Positions 46,487-54,819 of a stretch of DNA of 64,000 bases are shown here, in pieces. Below the pieces are notes generated by a model, which saw nothing but the letters and a program-made list of their open reading frames with translations, did no database searches and had not been told where the DNA came from. Source of the stretch: an uncultured Sterolibacteriaceae bacterium. Lineage in GTDB: Bacteria > Pseudomonadota > Gammaproteobacteria > Burkholderiales > Rhodocyclaceae. How positions within the stretch are numbered: the first letter of the stretch is position 1; each line of letters starts with the position of its first letter. The stretch lies in contig CALARK010000020.1 in the NCBI GenBank assembly GCA_937888595.1, forward strand, positions 434,001 to 498,000, in the 5' to 3' direction. Position numbers and translations under genes: made by a program.

Positions 46487-47692
46487 CTAGAACTGGATCG
46501 GGCGGGAATTATCGTCGCTGCATTCCGCCCTGTCCAGCCAGAAGGCCACGGCGAGTCGAGTCGCGAACAGCAGCAGGCCGGCCGTCGCCAGCGACGGACC
46601 GCCCGGCAGTCCGGACAGCATCAGCCCGCCACCGCCGAGGAACAATGCGGCACGCAAGCGGCCACCCGTCGCCAGCCGCCCCGCCAGTCGACGACGACGG
46701 GGCGAATCGGGGCCGGGATGCCGCCAGACGGGCAAGAGTTGTGCGAGCGCCCCGGTGACGAGCGGCAGCAGGAACAACGCGACGTAAGCGACGAGCGCCC
46801 TCCGCGCCTCGACCAATCCCGCCCCATGCGCGATACCTGCGAGCAGGAGCAGCAAGAACCCCGCAGTCGCCGCAAACAGGGGCGCCGTCCCGCCAGCGCC
46901 GACTTTTGCACGATAAGTCGCCCACCAGGCCCGCAAATTGCGCAGTGCTACCCAGGCCAGCAGGGCCGCACCGGGCAGCGCCAGCCATCCGGCTCCGGCC
47001 CCCATGGCCCCCATGGCCCCCGTGGCCCCCGTGGCCCCCGTGGCCCCCGTAGCCCCCGCGGCACCGGCGGCAACCAGCAGGGCACCGGCCGTCGCGGGCA
47101 GGAGGTCGGCCCGCAGGCGGGCGCCGGCCAGCGGGTCCGCCTGTCGCATGGCGGTGGGCAGCAGGACCGGCAAGGTGCCGAGGGCGGCCAGACCGATGAA
47201 ACCGAGTGTATTGAGATGCAGGTGGAACAGCCGTAAGGCCGGCCGCAAGTCGGGCAACGCGAGCCACACGGGCACCAGGCTGACGGCGAAGAACAGGCAG
47301 AGCAATGCCGCTCCGTACCAGCGTGCGCCGGGATGCGGGGTGCCCAGCGTGGCGCGCAGCCGACGCGTCGTCCAGACGAGCAGCACCAGCGCCGCGAGGG
47401 CGACGACCGTCGCCGCGGGGTGCAGCAGCCAGTAGGGCCAACAGCCCGCAAGCGCCAGCGGCACCGGGATGCCCGCAAACTGGACGATGAGCGGCAGTGC
47501 GCGAATGCCAGCGGCGGTGGCGCCGCTTCGCGTCAACACCGGCACGAAGTGGATGATGGCGCCGAAGATCAGCGGCATGGCACCGGCAGCGAAGGCGATG
47601 TGGAATATCGGCGCCGGCGGGACGGCGAACAATGTCGCTGCGGCGGCGCCGAGAAACGCGATGACAGCGCAGATGCCGAGATAAACGAGCAT
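46487..47692 (-). CDS. Polytopic membrane protein with collagen-like repeat, inside the threonine operon
   Basis: A 401-residue protein with about ten to twelve hydrophobic segments, starting MLVYLGICAVIAFLGAAAATLF. Conserved-looking histidines occur in membrane context (IFHIAFAAG, GAIIHFVPVLTRSG, LFHLHLNTLGFIGLAALG), loosely reminiscent of NnrS or heme-copper-oxidase-like proteins; I do not assign a family. A GAT/GAM tripeptide repeat (about 212-233) is encoded by 9-bp tandem repeats. Two palindromic elements in opposite orientation are read in frame as KVGAGGTAP and VPPAPIF. It sits 12 bases after hom and 18 before thrC, so it is cotranscribed with threonine genes. Confidence 0.82.
   Translation of the reverse strand: MLVYLGICAVIAFLGAAAATLFAVPPAPIFHIAFAAGAMPLIFGAIIHFVPVLTRSGATAAGIRALPLIVQFAGIPVPLALAGCWPYWLLHPAATVVALAALVLLVWTTRRLRATLGTPHPGARWYGAALLCLFFAVSLVPVWLALPDLRPALRLFHLHLNTLGFIGLAALGTLPVLLPTAMRQADPLAGARLRADLLPATAGALLVAAGAAGATGATGATGATGAMGAMGAGAGWLALPGAALLAWVALRNLRAWWATYRAKVGAGGTAPLFAATAGFLLLLLAGIAHGAGLVEARRALVAYVALFLLPLVTGALAQLLPVWRHPGPDSPRRRRLAGRLATGGRLRAALFLGGGGLMLSGLPGGPSLATAGLLLFATRLAVAFWLDRAECSDDNSRPIQF
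46881..46907 (-). repeat. Dispersed palindromic element, copy 12 (in membrane protein gene)
   Basis: Minus-strand copy: head AAAAGTC, left arm GGCGCTG, loop GCGGGA, right arm CGGCGCC. It is read as KVGAGGTAP in a loop between membrane helices. Confidence 0.88.
46995..47057 (-). repeat. Nine-base tandem repeat coding Gly-Ala-Thr/Met
   Basis: Seven units of nine bases, plus-strand form ATGGCCCCC or GTGGCCCCC, the outer units slightly diverged. The unit length keeps the frame, so copy number can change without breaking the protein. Confidence 0.9.
47610..47629 (+). repeat. Dispersed palindromic element, copy 13 (core only, same gene)
   Basis: Left arm GGCGCCG, loop GCGGGA, right arm CGGCGAA, head lost. 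The minus-strand gene reads it as AVPPAPIF near the N terminus. Confidence 0.7.
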
Positions 47693-47704
47693 CCGCGTCG
47701 GAGG

Positions 47705-49024
47705 TCAGCTCAGCTCTTCGAGTCGCAGACGGATGATCTTGCCGCTGACGACGGGCAACGCCTCGATCTTCGCGATGGCGGCATCGATTTGTTTCTCGCG
47801 CACGACATGGGTCAGCATGATGATGTCGGTCTGCTGCTCGCCTTCGCCCGGCTCGCGCTGGATCATCGCGTCGATGGAAATCCCCTGGTCGGCGAGGATG
47901 CGCGTGATGTCCGCCAGCACGCCGGATTTGTCCTCGACACGCAGCCGCAGGTAGTAGCCGCTTTCGACTTCGGCCATCGGCAGGATCGGCGTATCGGACA
48001 CCGCGTCGGGCTGGAAGGCAAGGTGGGGTACGCGATTCTCGGGGTCGGCAGTGGCCATGCGCGTCACGTCGACGAGGTCGGCGATGACGGCCGAGGCGGT
48101 CGGCTCGGCGCCGGCCCCCTTGCCGTAGTAGAGCGTCGCACCGACGGCGTCGCCCTGCACCAGCACGGCGTTCATCGCACCCTCGACGTTGGCGATCAGG
48201 CGTTTCGCCGGGATCAGCGTCGGGTGCACACGGAGTTCCACGCCGCCGGGACGGCGCTTGGTGATGCCGAGCAGCTTGATGCGATAGCCGAGTTGTTCGG
48301 CATAGCGGATGTCCTCGGCGGTCAGCCTGCTGATGCCCTCGATGTGGGACTTGTCGAACTGCATCGGGATGCCGAAGGCGATCGCCGACATGATGGTGAG
48401 CTTGTGCGCAGCATCGACACCCTCGACATCGAAGGTCGGGTCGGCTTCGGCGTAGCCAAGCCGTTGCGCTTCCTTCAGCACGGTGTCGAAGGACAGGCCC
48501 TTCTCGCGCATTTCGGAGAGGATGAAGTTGGTGGTGCCGTTGATGATGCCGGCGAGCCACTGGATGCGGTTGGCGGTGAGGCCCTCGCGCAGCGCCTTGA
48601 TGATCGGGATGCCGCCCGCGACGGCCGCCTCGAAGCCGACCATCACGCCACTCTTTTGCGCGGCGGCGAAGATTTCGTTGCCATGCACCGCCAGCAGCGC
48701 CTTATTGGCCGTGACAACGTGCTTGCCGTTCTCGATGGCCTTGAGCACCAGTTCCTTGGCGATGCCGTAGCCGCCGATCAGTTCGACGACGATGTCGATC
48801 TCGGGATTGCTCACTACGGCGAACGCATCGTCGGTCACGGCGACGTTGCCGCCCTGGTCACCGATTACCTGCTTCGCGAGTTCGAGGTTCTTGTCGGCCA
48901 CCTGGACGATGCGGATGGGACGCCCCGCCCGGCGGGTAATCTCGGCTTCGTTGCGGGACAGGACGGTGAAGGTGCCGCCGCCGACGGTGCCGATGCCGAG
49001 CAGGCCTACGTTGATGGGTTTCAT
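47705..49024 (-). CDS. hom: Homoserine dehydrogenase
   Basis: NAD(P)H-dependent reduction of aspartate semialdehyde to homoserine. The 439-residue protein has the Rossmann start MKPINVGLLGIGTVGGGTF, the catalytic region VVTANKALLAVHG and EAAVAGGIPIIKALREGL, GIINGTTNFILSEM, and the C-terminal ACT domain from about 355 (YYLRLRVEDKSGVLADITRILADQGISIDAMIQ) that normally binds threonine. ATG 49024 begins at the nucleotide-binding strand. alaA lies 28 bases upstream on the same strand. Confidence 0.97.
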   Translation of the reverse strand: MKPINVGLLGIGTVGGGTFTVLSRNEAEITRRAGRPIRIVQVADKNLELAKQVIGDQGGNVAVTDDAFAVVSNPEIDIVVELIGGYGIAKELVLKAIENGKHVVTANKALLAVHGNEIFAAAQKSGVMVGFEAAVAGGIPIIKALREGLTANRIQWLAGIINGTTNFILSEMREKGLSFDTVLKEAQRLGYAEADPTFDVEGVDAAHKLTIMSAIAFGIPMQFDKSHIEGISRLTAEDIRYAEQLGYRIKLLGITKRRPGGVELRVHPTLIPAKRLIANVEGAMNAVLVQGDAVGATLYYGKGAGAEPTASAVIADLVDVTRMATADPENRVPHLAFQPDAVSDTPILPMAEVESGYYLRLRVEDKSGVLADITRILADQGISIDAMIQREPGEGEQQTDIIMLTHVVREKQIDAAIAKIEALPVVSGKIIRLRLEELS

Positions 49025-49052
49025 GCGATTCTCGGTTGCTGTGTTGTTGTAA

Positions 49053-50279
49053 TCAGGTGCCGTGGCGCTTGCGATATTGCTCGAGGAAGCGGGCGATGCG
49101 GCTGATGGCATCGCCGAGGTCGTCGACATTGGGCAGGAACACGACGCGGAAGTGGTCCGGCGTCGGCCAGTTGAAGCCCCGCCCCTGCACCAGCAGGACC
49201 TTCTCGGCCTCGAGCAGTTCAAGGATGAACTGCTGGTCGTCGCTGATCGGATACATCCTGGGGTCGAGCCGCGGGAAGCAGTAGAGCGCCGCCTGGGGAC
49301 GGACGCAGGACACGCCGGGAATCGCATTGAGCATCTCGGCCGCAAGGTCGCGTTGCTTGGTCAGGCGCCCCTGCGGCGCGACGAGCTCGTCGATGCTCTG
49401 GTAGCCACCGAGCGCGGTCTGGATCGCGTGCTGGCCCGGGACGTTGGAACACAGGCGCATCGAGGCGAGGATGCCGAGTCCCTCGATGTAGTCAGCGGCA
49501 TGGCGCTTCTCGCCGGAGACGATCATCCAGCCGGCACGATAGCCGCAGGCCCGATAGTTCTTCGAGAGGCCGTTGAAGGTGACAAACAGCACGTCGTCGG
49601 CGAGGCTGGCGATCGAGGTATGGCTACGGCCGTCGTAGAGCACCTTGTCGTAGATCTCGTCGGCGAAGACGATCAGCTGGTGCTGGCGCGCGATCTCGAC
49701 GATCTCTTTCAACAGGTCGTCCGGGTAGAGTGCGCCGGTCGGGTTGTTCGGGTTGATGATGACGATGGCGCGCGTCGCCGGCGTGATCTTGGCGCGAATG
49801 TCGGCAAGATCGGGCAGCCAGCCAGCCCCTTCGTCGCACAGGTAGTGGCGCGGCGTGCCGCCGGACAGGCTCACCGCGGCAGTCCACAGCGGGTAGTCGG
49901 GGGCCGGCACCAGCACTTCGTCGCCGTTGTTGAGCAGGGCCTGCATCGCCATGACGATCAGTTCGGATACGCCGTTGCCGAGATAGATGTCGTCGATGCC
50001 GACATCGCGGATCTTCTTCTGCTGGCAGTAGTGCATCACCGCCTTGCGCGGCGCGAACAGCCCCTTCGAATCCGAATATCCCGACGCGTCGCGGATGTTG
50101 CGAATGACGTCGACGACGATCTCTTCCGGCGCCTCGAAACCGAACGCGGCCGGATTGCCGATGTTGAGCTTGATGACGCGGTGCCCCTCCTCTTCCATCT
50201 GCCGCGCTCGTGCCAGCACGGGACCACGGATGTCGTAGCAGACGCTGGCGAGTTTGGCGGATTTGAGGACGGGTTGCAT
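49053..50279 (-). CDS. alaA: Alanine-synthesising aminotransferase (AlaA type)
   Basis: Class I/II PLP aminotransferase of 408 residues, closest in pattern to E. coli AlaA, which makes alanine from pyruvate and glutamate. It has LNIGNPAAFGFEAPEEI at the N terminus, NPNNPTGALYPDDLLKEIVEIARQHQLIVFADEIYDKVLYDG, the PLP lysine in FNGLSKNYRACGYRAGWM, and FRVVFLPNVDDL near the end. It starts the amino-acid set with hom and thrC, an order seen in other betaproteobacteria. It is divergent from the Mth938 gene. Confidence 0.92.
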   Translation of the reverse strand: MQPVLKSAKLASVCYDIRGPVLARARQMEEEGHRVIKLNIGNPAAFGFEAPEEIVVDVIRNIRDASGYSDSKGLFAPRKAVMHYCQQKKIRDVGIDDIYLGNGVSELIVMAMQALLNNGDEVLVPAPDYPLWTAAVSLSGGTPRHYLCDEGAGWLPDLADIRAKITPATRAIVIINPNNPTGALYPDDLLKEIVEIARQHQLIVFADEIYDKVLYDGRSHTSIASLADDVLFVTFNGLSKNYRACGYRAGWMIVSGEKRHAADYIEGLGILASMRLCSNVPGQHAIQTALGGYQSIDELVAPQGRLTKQRDLAAEMLNAIPGVSCVRPQAALYCFPRLDPRMYPISDDQQFILELLEAEKVLLVQGRGFNWPTPDHFRVVFLPNVDDLGDAISRIARFLEQYRKRHGT

Positions 50280-50317
50280 GATGGGCGGAAGCGCTCCGGC
50301 GCGAAAAGGCGAAAGGC

Positions 50318-50323
50318 TATAAT
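50318..50323 (+). promoter_or_regulatory. Candidate -10 box upstream of the Mth938-type gene
   Basis: A perfect TATAAT in GGCTATAATCC, about 80 bases before the TTG start. No clear -35. Confidence 0.4.
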
Positions 50324-50402
50324 CCTACCGAATGCCTTGTCGCGCCGCAATATAAACGGTGGTCCGATCTGGCGTTCATCCCTCTCCGCCGGAACGCCCG
50401 AC

Positions 50403-50783
50403 TTGAAACTCCACGCCGATCCGCGCAGCACCTACCATGCCGTCACCGCCTGCGGCGATGATCATGTCGCCGTCGATGGCCGCCCCTTGTACCGCAGCCT
50501 GTTGCTCTTGCCGGACCACCTGGACGAAACCTGGGGGCCGGACACCTTCGCCCACCTTGCGAATATCCACCTGCAGGACCTGCTCGCCAGGCCTTGCGAC
50601 GTCCTGCTGCTCGGGACCGGTCGCCGCCAGCGTTTTCCCGCCATGACGCTGCTACGGCCGATCTACGAAGCGGGGCGCAGCATCGAGATCATGGATACAC
50701 CAGCCGCCTGCCGCACCTACAACATCCTCGTCGCCGAGGGCCGCGCCGTGGCGGCGGCCCTGATCGTTGAAGGCGGCACATGA
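50403..50783 (+). CDS. Mth938-like domain protein
   Basis: A 126-residue protein of the Mth938/DUF498 fold. Visible signs are LYRSLLLLPDHLDETWGPDTFAHL, DVLLLGTGRRQRFPAMTLLRPIYEAGRSIEIMDTPAACRTYNILVAEGRAVAAALI, which cover the family core. The function is unproven; relatives act in mitochondrial complex I assembly. No ATG precedes the conserved part, and TTG 50403, 10 bases after GGAA, is the best start. The stop overlaps the next gene by ATGA. Confidence 0.85.
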   Translation: MKLHADPRSTYHAVTACGDDHVAVDGRPLYRSLLLLPDHLDETWGPDTFAHLANIHLQDLLARPCDVLLLGTGRRQRFPAMTLLRPIYEAGRSIEIMDTPAACRTYNILVAEGRAVAAALIVEGGT

Positions 50784-51151
50784 ACGCCGTCAGCCTCGGG
50801 CTCATTCTGACGGGCATGCTGTTAGGCGCCGCGGCGCAACTGCTGCTGAAGGCCGGCACCAATGCCATCGGCCACTTCGAGTTCCACTGGCAAAATGCCC
50901 TGCCCGTTGCGCTGAAACTGGGAACGCAACCTTACCTGCTCGGCGGCATCGGCTGCTACGGCCTCAGCCTCGTCGTCTGGATCATGGCACTATCGCGCGT
51001 GCCGGTCAGCGTCGCCTACCCGATGGTCGCCCTCGGCTATGTGATCAACGCTATCGGTGCCTGGCTCTGGCTGGGCGAGTCGCTCGGCATGCAGAAGCTG
51101 CTGGGCATCGGTTTCATCATCCTGGGCGTATGGCTGGTTGCCCGCAGCTGA
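50780..51151 (+). CDS. Small EamA/SMR-like membrane transporter
   Basis: A 123-residue four-helix protein: LGLILTGMLLGAAAQLLLKAG, a central LLGGIGCYGLSLVVWIMALSRVPVSVAYPM and the C-terminal GYVINAIGAWLWLGESLGMQKLLGIGFIILGVWLVAR. This is a half-size EamA or undecaprenyl-phosphate-aminoarabinose flippase-like (ArnE/F) pattern and probably works as a dimer. It is coupled by ATGA to the Mth938-type gene. The substrate is unknown. Confidence 0.87.
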   Translation: MNAVSLGLILTGMLLGAAAQLLLKAGTNAIGHFEFHWQNALPVALKLGTQPYLLGGIGCYGLSLVVWIMALSRVPVSVAYPMVALGYVINAIGAWLWLGESLGMQKLLGIGFIILGVWLVARS

Positions 51152-51190
51152 TTACACTCTCGTCTTCAGCCTCTGTATCGGAGATCCACG

Positions 51191-51670
51191 ATGAACAAAA
51201 GCGCATCCCCTTCCGCCGTCGGACTCGAAGTTCCCGACTTCTCGCTGCCGGCAACGGGCGGCCGGTCCTTCCGCCTTGCCGACCTGCGTGGCCAGCCGCT
51301 GGTGATCTACTTCTACCCCAAGGACAGCACTCCGGGCTGCACCACCGAAGCGGGTCAGTTCCGCGACCTGCACGATGAATTCGTCAAGGCCGGCGGCAGT
51401 ATCTGGGGCGTCTCCCGCGACAGCCTCAAGTCGCACGAGAACTTCAAGACGAAACTCGGACTCCCCTTCGAACTGCTCAGCGATGCCAACGAAGCGGCCT
51501 GCGCGCTGTTCGATGTCATCAAGATGAAGAATATGTACGGTAAACAGGTGCGCGGGATCGAGCGCAGCACCTTCCTGATCGACCGCAGCGGCCGCCTCGC
51601 CCGCGAGTGGCGCGGCGTCAAGGTTGATGGCCACGCCGCAGAAGTGCTCGCTGCCCTGCAGTCTCTCTGA
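51191..51670 (+). CDS. bcp: Thioredoxin-dependent peroxiredoxin, Bcp/PrxQ class
   Basis: Reduces hydrogen peroxide and organic peroxides. The 159-residue thioredoxin-fold protein has the peroxidatic C50 in YPKDSTPGCTTEAGQFRDL. The cysteine five residues later, which acts as resolving partner in E. coli Bcp, is replaced by glycine; C104 (ANEAACALFD) is the only other cysteine noticed. The catalytic route may therefore use C104 or be one-cysteine. It is followed by phoH after 21 bases. Confidence 0.93.
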   Translation: MNKSASPSAVGLEVPDFSLPATGGRSFRLADLRGQPLVIYFYPKDSTPGCTTEAGQFRDLHDEFVKAGGSIWGVSRDSLKSHENFKTKLGLPFELLSDANEAACALFDVIKMKNMYGKQVRGIERSTFLIDRSGRLAREWRGVKVDGHAAEVLAALQSL

Positions 51671-51691
51671 CTCCATACCGAACGGAAGCCC

Positions 51692-53167
51692 ATGAACGCC
51701 AAACGCTCCCCCAAGACGACCAAATCCACCACACGATCATCGGTCAAGGCCGGCAAGACGATCAAGCTGTTCGTGCTCGATACTAACGTGCTGATGCACG
51801 ACCCGACCAGCCTGTTCCGGTTCGAGGAACATGACATCTTCGTGCCGATGATGACACTGGAGGAACTCGACGCCAACAAGAAAGGCATGTCGGAAGTCGC
51901 GCGCAACGCCCGTCAGGCAAGTCGCATGCTCGACGAGATCGTCAGCGGCAGTGAAGAGTCGATCAAGCATGGCATCGACCTCGCCGGCCCTTCGCACGAT
52001 CTCGCCAGCGGCCGGCTGTTGCTGCAGACTGAGGCGATCAACGGCATGCTGCCGGCCTCTCTGCCCACCTCGCGGGCCGACAACCAGATCATCGCCGTGG
52101 CGCTGCACCTTCAGCAGCAGCATCCGAAACGACCGGTGATCCTCGTCACCAAGGACATCAACATGCGCATCAAGGCCCGCGCCCTGGGTCTAGAAGCGCA
52201 GGACTACTTCAATGACAAGGTGCTTGAGGACACCGACCTCCTCTACAGCGGCAGCCTTGAACTGCCTTCCGATTTCTGGGACACGCATGCCAAGGGCCTC
52301 GAGTCATGGAAGAAGGACGGGCGCACCTACTATCGCATCAGCGGGCCGCTATGCCCCGACCTGCTGGTCAATGAATTCGTCTGGCAGGAAGGGCCGCAGC
52401 CGCTGCAGGCCTGGGTAAAAGTCGGCGCCGGCAAGACGGCGGAACTGGAGACGCTGACCGACTACAGCCACGCCAAGAACGCCGTCTGGGGCATTACCGC
52501 CCGTAATCGCGAGCAGAACTTCGCGCTCAACCTGTTGATGAACCCGGAGATCGACTTCGTCACGCTGCTGGGACAGGCCGGCACGGGCAAGACACTGCTG
52601 ACGCTCGCCGCCGCCCTGACGCAGACCCTGGAGACCAAGCGCTTTTCGGAAATCATCATCACGCGTGTCACCGTGCCGGTCGGCGAGGACATCGGCTTCC
52701 TGCCCGGCACAGAGGAAGAGAAGATGACCCCGTGGATGGGCGCCCTCGAGGACAACCTCGATGTGCTCAACAAGCCGGCCGAGGAAGGCGACAAATCGGG
52801 CAGCGGCGGCAACTACGCCGGCGACTGGGGCCGTGCGGCGACGATGGACCTGATCCGCAGCCGCATCAAGGTCAAGTCGCTCAACTTCATGCGCGGCCGA
52901 ACCTTCCTCAACAAGTTCCTCATCATCGACGAAGCGCAGAACCTGACGCCTAAGCAGATGAAGACGCTGATCACGCGCGCCGGTCCCGGCACCAAGGTGG
53001 TCTGCCTCGGCAACATCGCGCAGATCGACACGCCCTACCTGACCGAGGGCTCGTCGGGCCTGACCTACGTCGTCGATCGCTTCAAGGGCTGGTCGCACTC
53101 CGGCCACGTGACCCTGCAGCGCGGCGAGCGCTCGCGCCTCGCCGACCACGCGGCGGAAGTGCTGTAG
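51692..53167 (+). CDS. phoH: PIN-domain and PhoH ATPase protein
   Basis: A 491-residue two-domain protein of the PhoH2 type: an N-terminal PIN RNase domain (about 25-165; LFVLDTNVLMHDPTSLFRF and PMMTLEELDANKKG) and a C-terminal PhoH ATPase with Walker A GQAGTGKT (294-301) and Walker B LIIDEAQNL (D413). Such proteins couple helicase-like activity to ribonuclease activity. The linker between the domains, about residues 242-250, is encoded by a palindromic element (VKVGAGKTAE). It converges on dnaB, with another element between the two stops. Confidence 0.94.
   Translation: MNAKRSPKTTKSTTRSSVKAGKTIKLFVLDTNVLMHDPTSLFRFEEHDIFVPMMTLEELDANKKGMSEVARNARQASRMLDEIVSGSEESIKHGIDLAGPSHDLASGRLLLQTEAINGMLPASLPTSRADNQIIAVALHLQQQHPKRPVILVTKDINMRIKARALGLEAQDYFNDKVLEDTDLLYSGSLELPSDFWDTHAKGLESWKKDGRTYYRISGPLCPDLLVNEFVWQEGPQPLQAWVKVGAGKTAELETLTDYSHAKNAVWGITARNREQNFALNLLMNPEIDFVTLLGQAGTGKTLLTLAAALTQTLETKRFSEIIITRVTVPVGEDIGFLPGTEEEKMTPWMGALEDNLDVLNKPAEEGDKSGSGGNYAGDWGRAATMDLIRSRIKVKSLNFMRGRTFLNKFLIIDEAQNLTPKQMKTLITRAGPGTKVVCLGNIAQIDTPYLTEGSSGLTYVVDRFKGWSHSGHVTLQRGERSRLADHAAEVL
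52417..52443 (+). repeat. Dispersed palindromic element, copy 14 (in frame in phoH)
   Basis: Head AAAAGTC, left arm GGCGCCG, loop GCAAGA, right arm CGGCGGA. It is read as KVGAGKTAE between the PIN and PhoH domains. Confidence 0.82.
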
Positions 53168-53175
53168 CGTTCTTC

Positions 53176-53203
53176 AGCGCCGTCCTGCCGGCACCGAAAT
53201 TTT
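53176..53203 (-). repeat. Dispersed palindromic element, copy 15 (between phoH and dnaB)
   Basis: Minus-strand copy with left arm GGTGCCG, loop GCAGGA, right arm CGGCGCT and an A/T-rich head. On the plus strand it is a hairpin followed by GAAATTTTG and may help end the phoH transcript. Confidence 0.7.
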
Positions 53204-53209
53204 GCAGCC

Positions 53210-54622
53210 CTAGTAAGACCCCGGGGCTGCAAAGTTTTCGAACTTGGTGTACTCGCCGAGGAACGTCAACTTCACCGTGCCGGTCGGACCGTTACGGTGC
53301 TTGCCGATGATGACCTCGGCGACGCCCTTCTCCGTGGTATCGGGCTTGTAGTATTCCTCGCGATACATCATCAGGATGATGTCGGCATCCTGCTCGATGG
53401 CGCCCGACTCGCGCAGGTCGCTCATCAGCGGACGCTTGTCGTTGCGTTCCTCGACCTTGCGGGAAAGCTGCGACAGCGCGATCACCGGCACCTGCAGTTC
53501 CTTCGCCAGCGCCTTGATGGAGCGCGAGATCTCGGAAATCTCGGTGGCGCGGTTCTCGTTGTCCTTCACCGAGGTCATCAGTTGCAGGTAATCGATGACG
53601 ATCAGGCCGAGCTGACCGCTCTGGCGATGCAGGCGACGCGCCCGCGCCCGCAGGTCGGAGGCGTTGATCGCGCCGGTCTCGTCGATGTGGATCGGCGCCT
53701 CGTGCAGCTTGCCGAGCGCCACCGACATCTTCTCCCAGTCCTCGTCGGACAGTTTGCCGGTACGGATCTTGGTCTGGTCGAGCCGGCCGGCGGACGACAG
53801 GAAGCGCATCGCCAGTTGCGGCCCCGACATTTCCAGGCTGAAGATCGCGACCGGCTTCTTCAGCTCCATGCCGACGTGTTCGGCGATGTTCAGTGCAAAG
53901 GCGGTCTTGCCCATCGACGGCCTGCCGGCGACCACGATCATATCGCCGGGCTGGAGGCCGGACGTGATGTGGTCGAGATCGTGGAAGCCCGTCGCGGTCC
54001 CGGTGATGTCCGAAGGGTTCTCGCGGTTATAGAGCACCTCGATGCGATCGACGACCTCGCCGAGCAGGTTGTCGATCTGCGCGAAGCCCTGCACCGAACG
54101 GTTGCCGGCCTCGGCGATTTCGAACACCTTCTGCTCGGCGGCATCCAGCAGTGTCTTGACGTCGCGGCCGGCGGGATTCAGCGCCGAACCGGCGATCTCG
54201 TCGCCCACGGTGACCAGCTTGCGCAGTACGGCACGCTCGTGGACGATTTCCGCATAGCGGCGGATGTTGGCGGCTGAGGGCGTGGCGTTGGCGATCTCGC
54301 CCAGATAGGCCAGGCCGCCAGTCAGGTCGGTTTCGTTGGCATTCTCGATCGACTCGAAGACCGTGACCACGTCGGCGGGGCGACCGGTCTCGACCAGCTT
54401 GCGAATGTGGCCGAAGATGCGCCGATGATCGTCGCGATAGAAGTCCCTCTCACTGACGATGTCGGCAATGCGGTCCCAGGCATTATTGTCGAGCAGCAGA
54501 CCTCCGATCAGCGATTGCTCGGCTTCGATGGAATGCGGCGGCAGTTTGAGTGCGGCCACCTGCGCATCCATGCTGCCTTGGCCGTGATTCGAATACTGCT
54601 GGACTGACTGGAGCTGCGACAC
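53210..54622 (-). CDS. dnaB: Replicative DNA helicase
   Basis: Ring helicase of the replication fork. The 470-residue protein has the N-terminal DnaB domain (LKLPPHSIEAEQSLIGGLLLDNNAWDRIADIV) and the RecA-like core with Walker A GRPSMGKTAFALN near residue 232, VIDYLQLM as Walker B, and the C-terminal RNGPTGTVKLTFLGEYTKFEN. The GTG at 54622 is supported by GGGAG six bases upstream; ATG 54571 would remove 17 poorly conserved residues. It follows rplI on the same strand, but a terminator and a phased repeat array lie between, which suggests its own control. Confidence 0.97.
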   Translation of the reverse strand: MSQLQSVQQYSNHGQGSMDAQVAALKLPPHSIEAEQSLIGGLLLDNNAWDRIADIVSERDFYRDDHRRIFGHIRKLVETGRPADVVTVFESIENANETDLTGGLAYLGEIANATPSAANIRRYAEIVHERAVLRKLVTVGDEIAGSALNPAGRDVKTLLDAAEQKVFEIAEAGNRSVQGFAQIDNLLGEVVDRIEVLYNRENPSDITGTATGFHDLDHITSGLQPGDMIVVAGRPSMGKTAFALNIAEHVGMELKKPVAIFSLEMSGPQLAMRFLSSAGRLDQTKIRTGKLSDEDWEKMSVALGKLHEAPIHIDETGAINASDLRARARRLHRQSGQLGLIVIDYLQLMTSVKDNENRATEISEISRSIKALAKELQVPVIALSQLSRKVEERNDKRPLMSDLRESGAIEQDADIILMMYREEYYKPDTTEKGVAEVIIGKHRNGPTGTVKLTFLGEYTKFENFAAPGSY

Positions 54623-54696
54623 GCGGTTCTCCCGAATTGCGGATTCATCAAGCGACGGAGTCTACCTGTCGCCCGCCCGGCTGACGATAGAACAAC

Positions 54697-54772
54697 CTGT
54701 GGAAATAGGGTGGAAAGCCTGTGGGAAAACTGCGGAAAGTCTGTGCATGATCTGTAAAGAACTGCAAAAGCA
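54697..54772. repeat. Phased 11-bp array of CTGTGGAAA-like motifs upstream of dnaB
   Basis: Plus-strand motifs start at 54697, 54708, 54719, 54730, 54741, 54752 and 54762: CTGTGGAAA, GGGTGGAAA, CTGTGGGAA, CTGCGGAAA, CTGTGCATG, CTGTAAAGA, CTGCAAAAG. The spacing is 11 bases, once 10. On the minus strand the best units read TTTCCACAG, which resembles part of a DnaA box. Confidence 0.7.
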
Positions 54773-54773
54773 G

Positions 54774-54797
54774 AAGGGCTGCCCGCAGGCAGCCCTT
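54774..54797 (-). terminator. Terminator after rplI
   Basis: A perfect 10-base stem AAGGGCTGCC/GGCAGCCCTT with a four-base loop. On the minus strand it is followed by CTGCTTTTG. It would end the rpsF-priB-rpsR-rplI transcript before dnaB. Confidence 0.8.
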
Positions 54798-54819
54798 CCG
54801 GTGACGGCGGATGCGACGC

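Noticed and set aside
48242..48262. Possible element core GGGACGGCGC in hom
   Set aside because: The encoded residues (KRRPGGVELRV) fit the usual homoserine dehydrogenase sequence at this place, and the left arm and head are absent.
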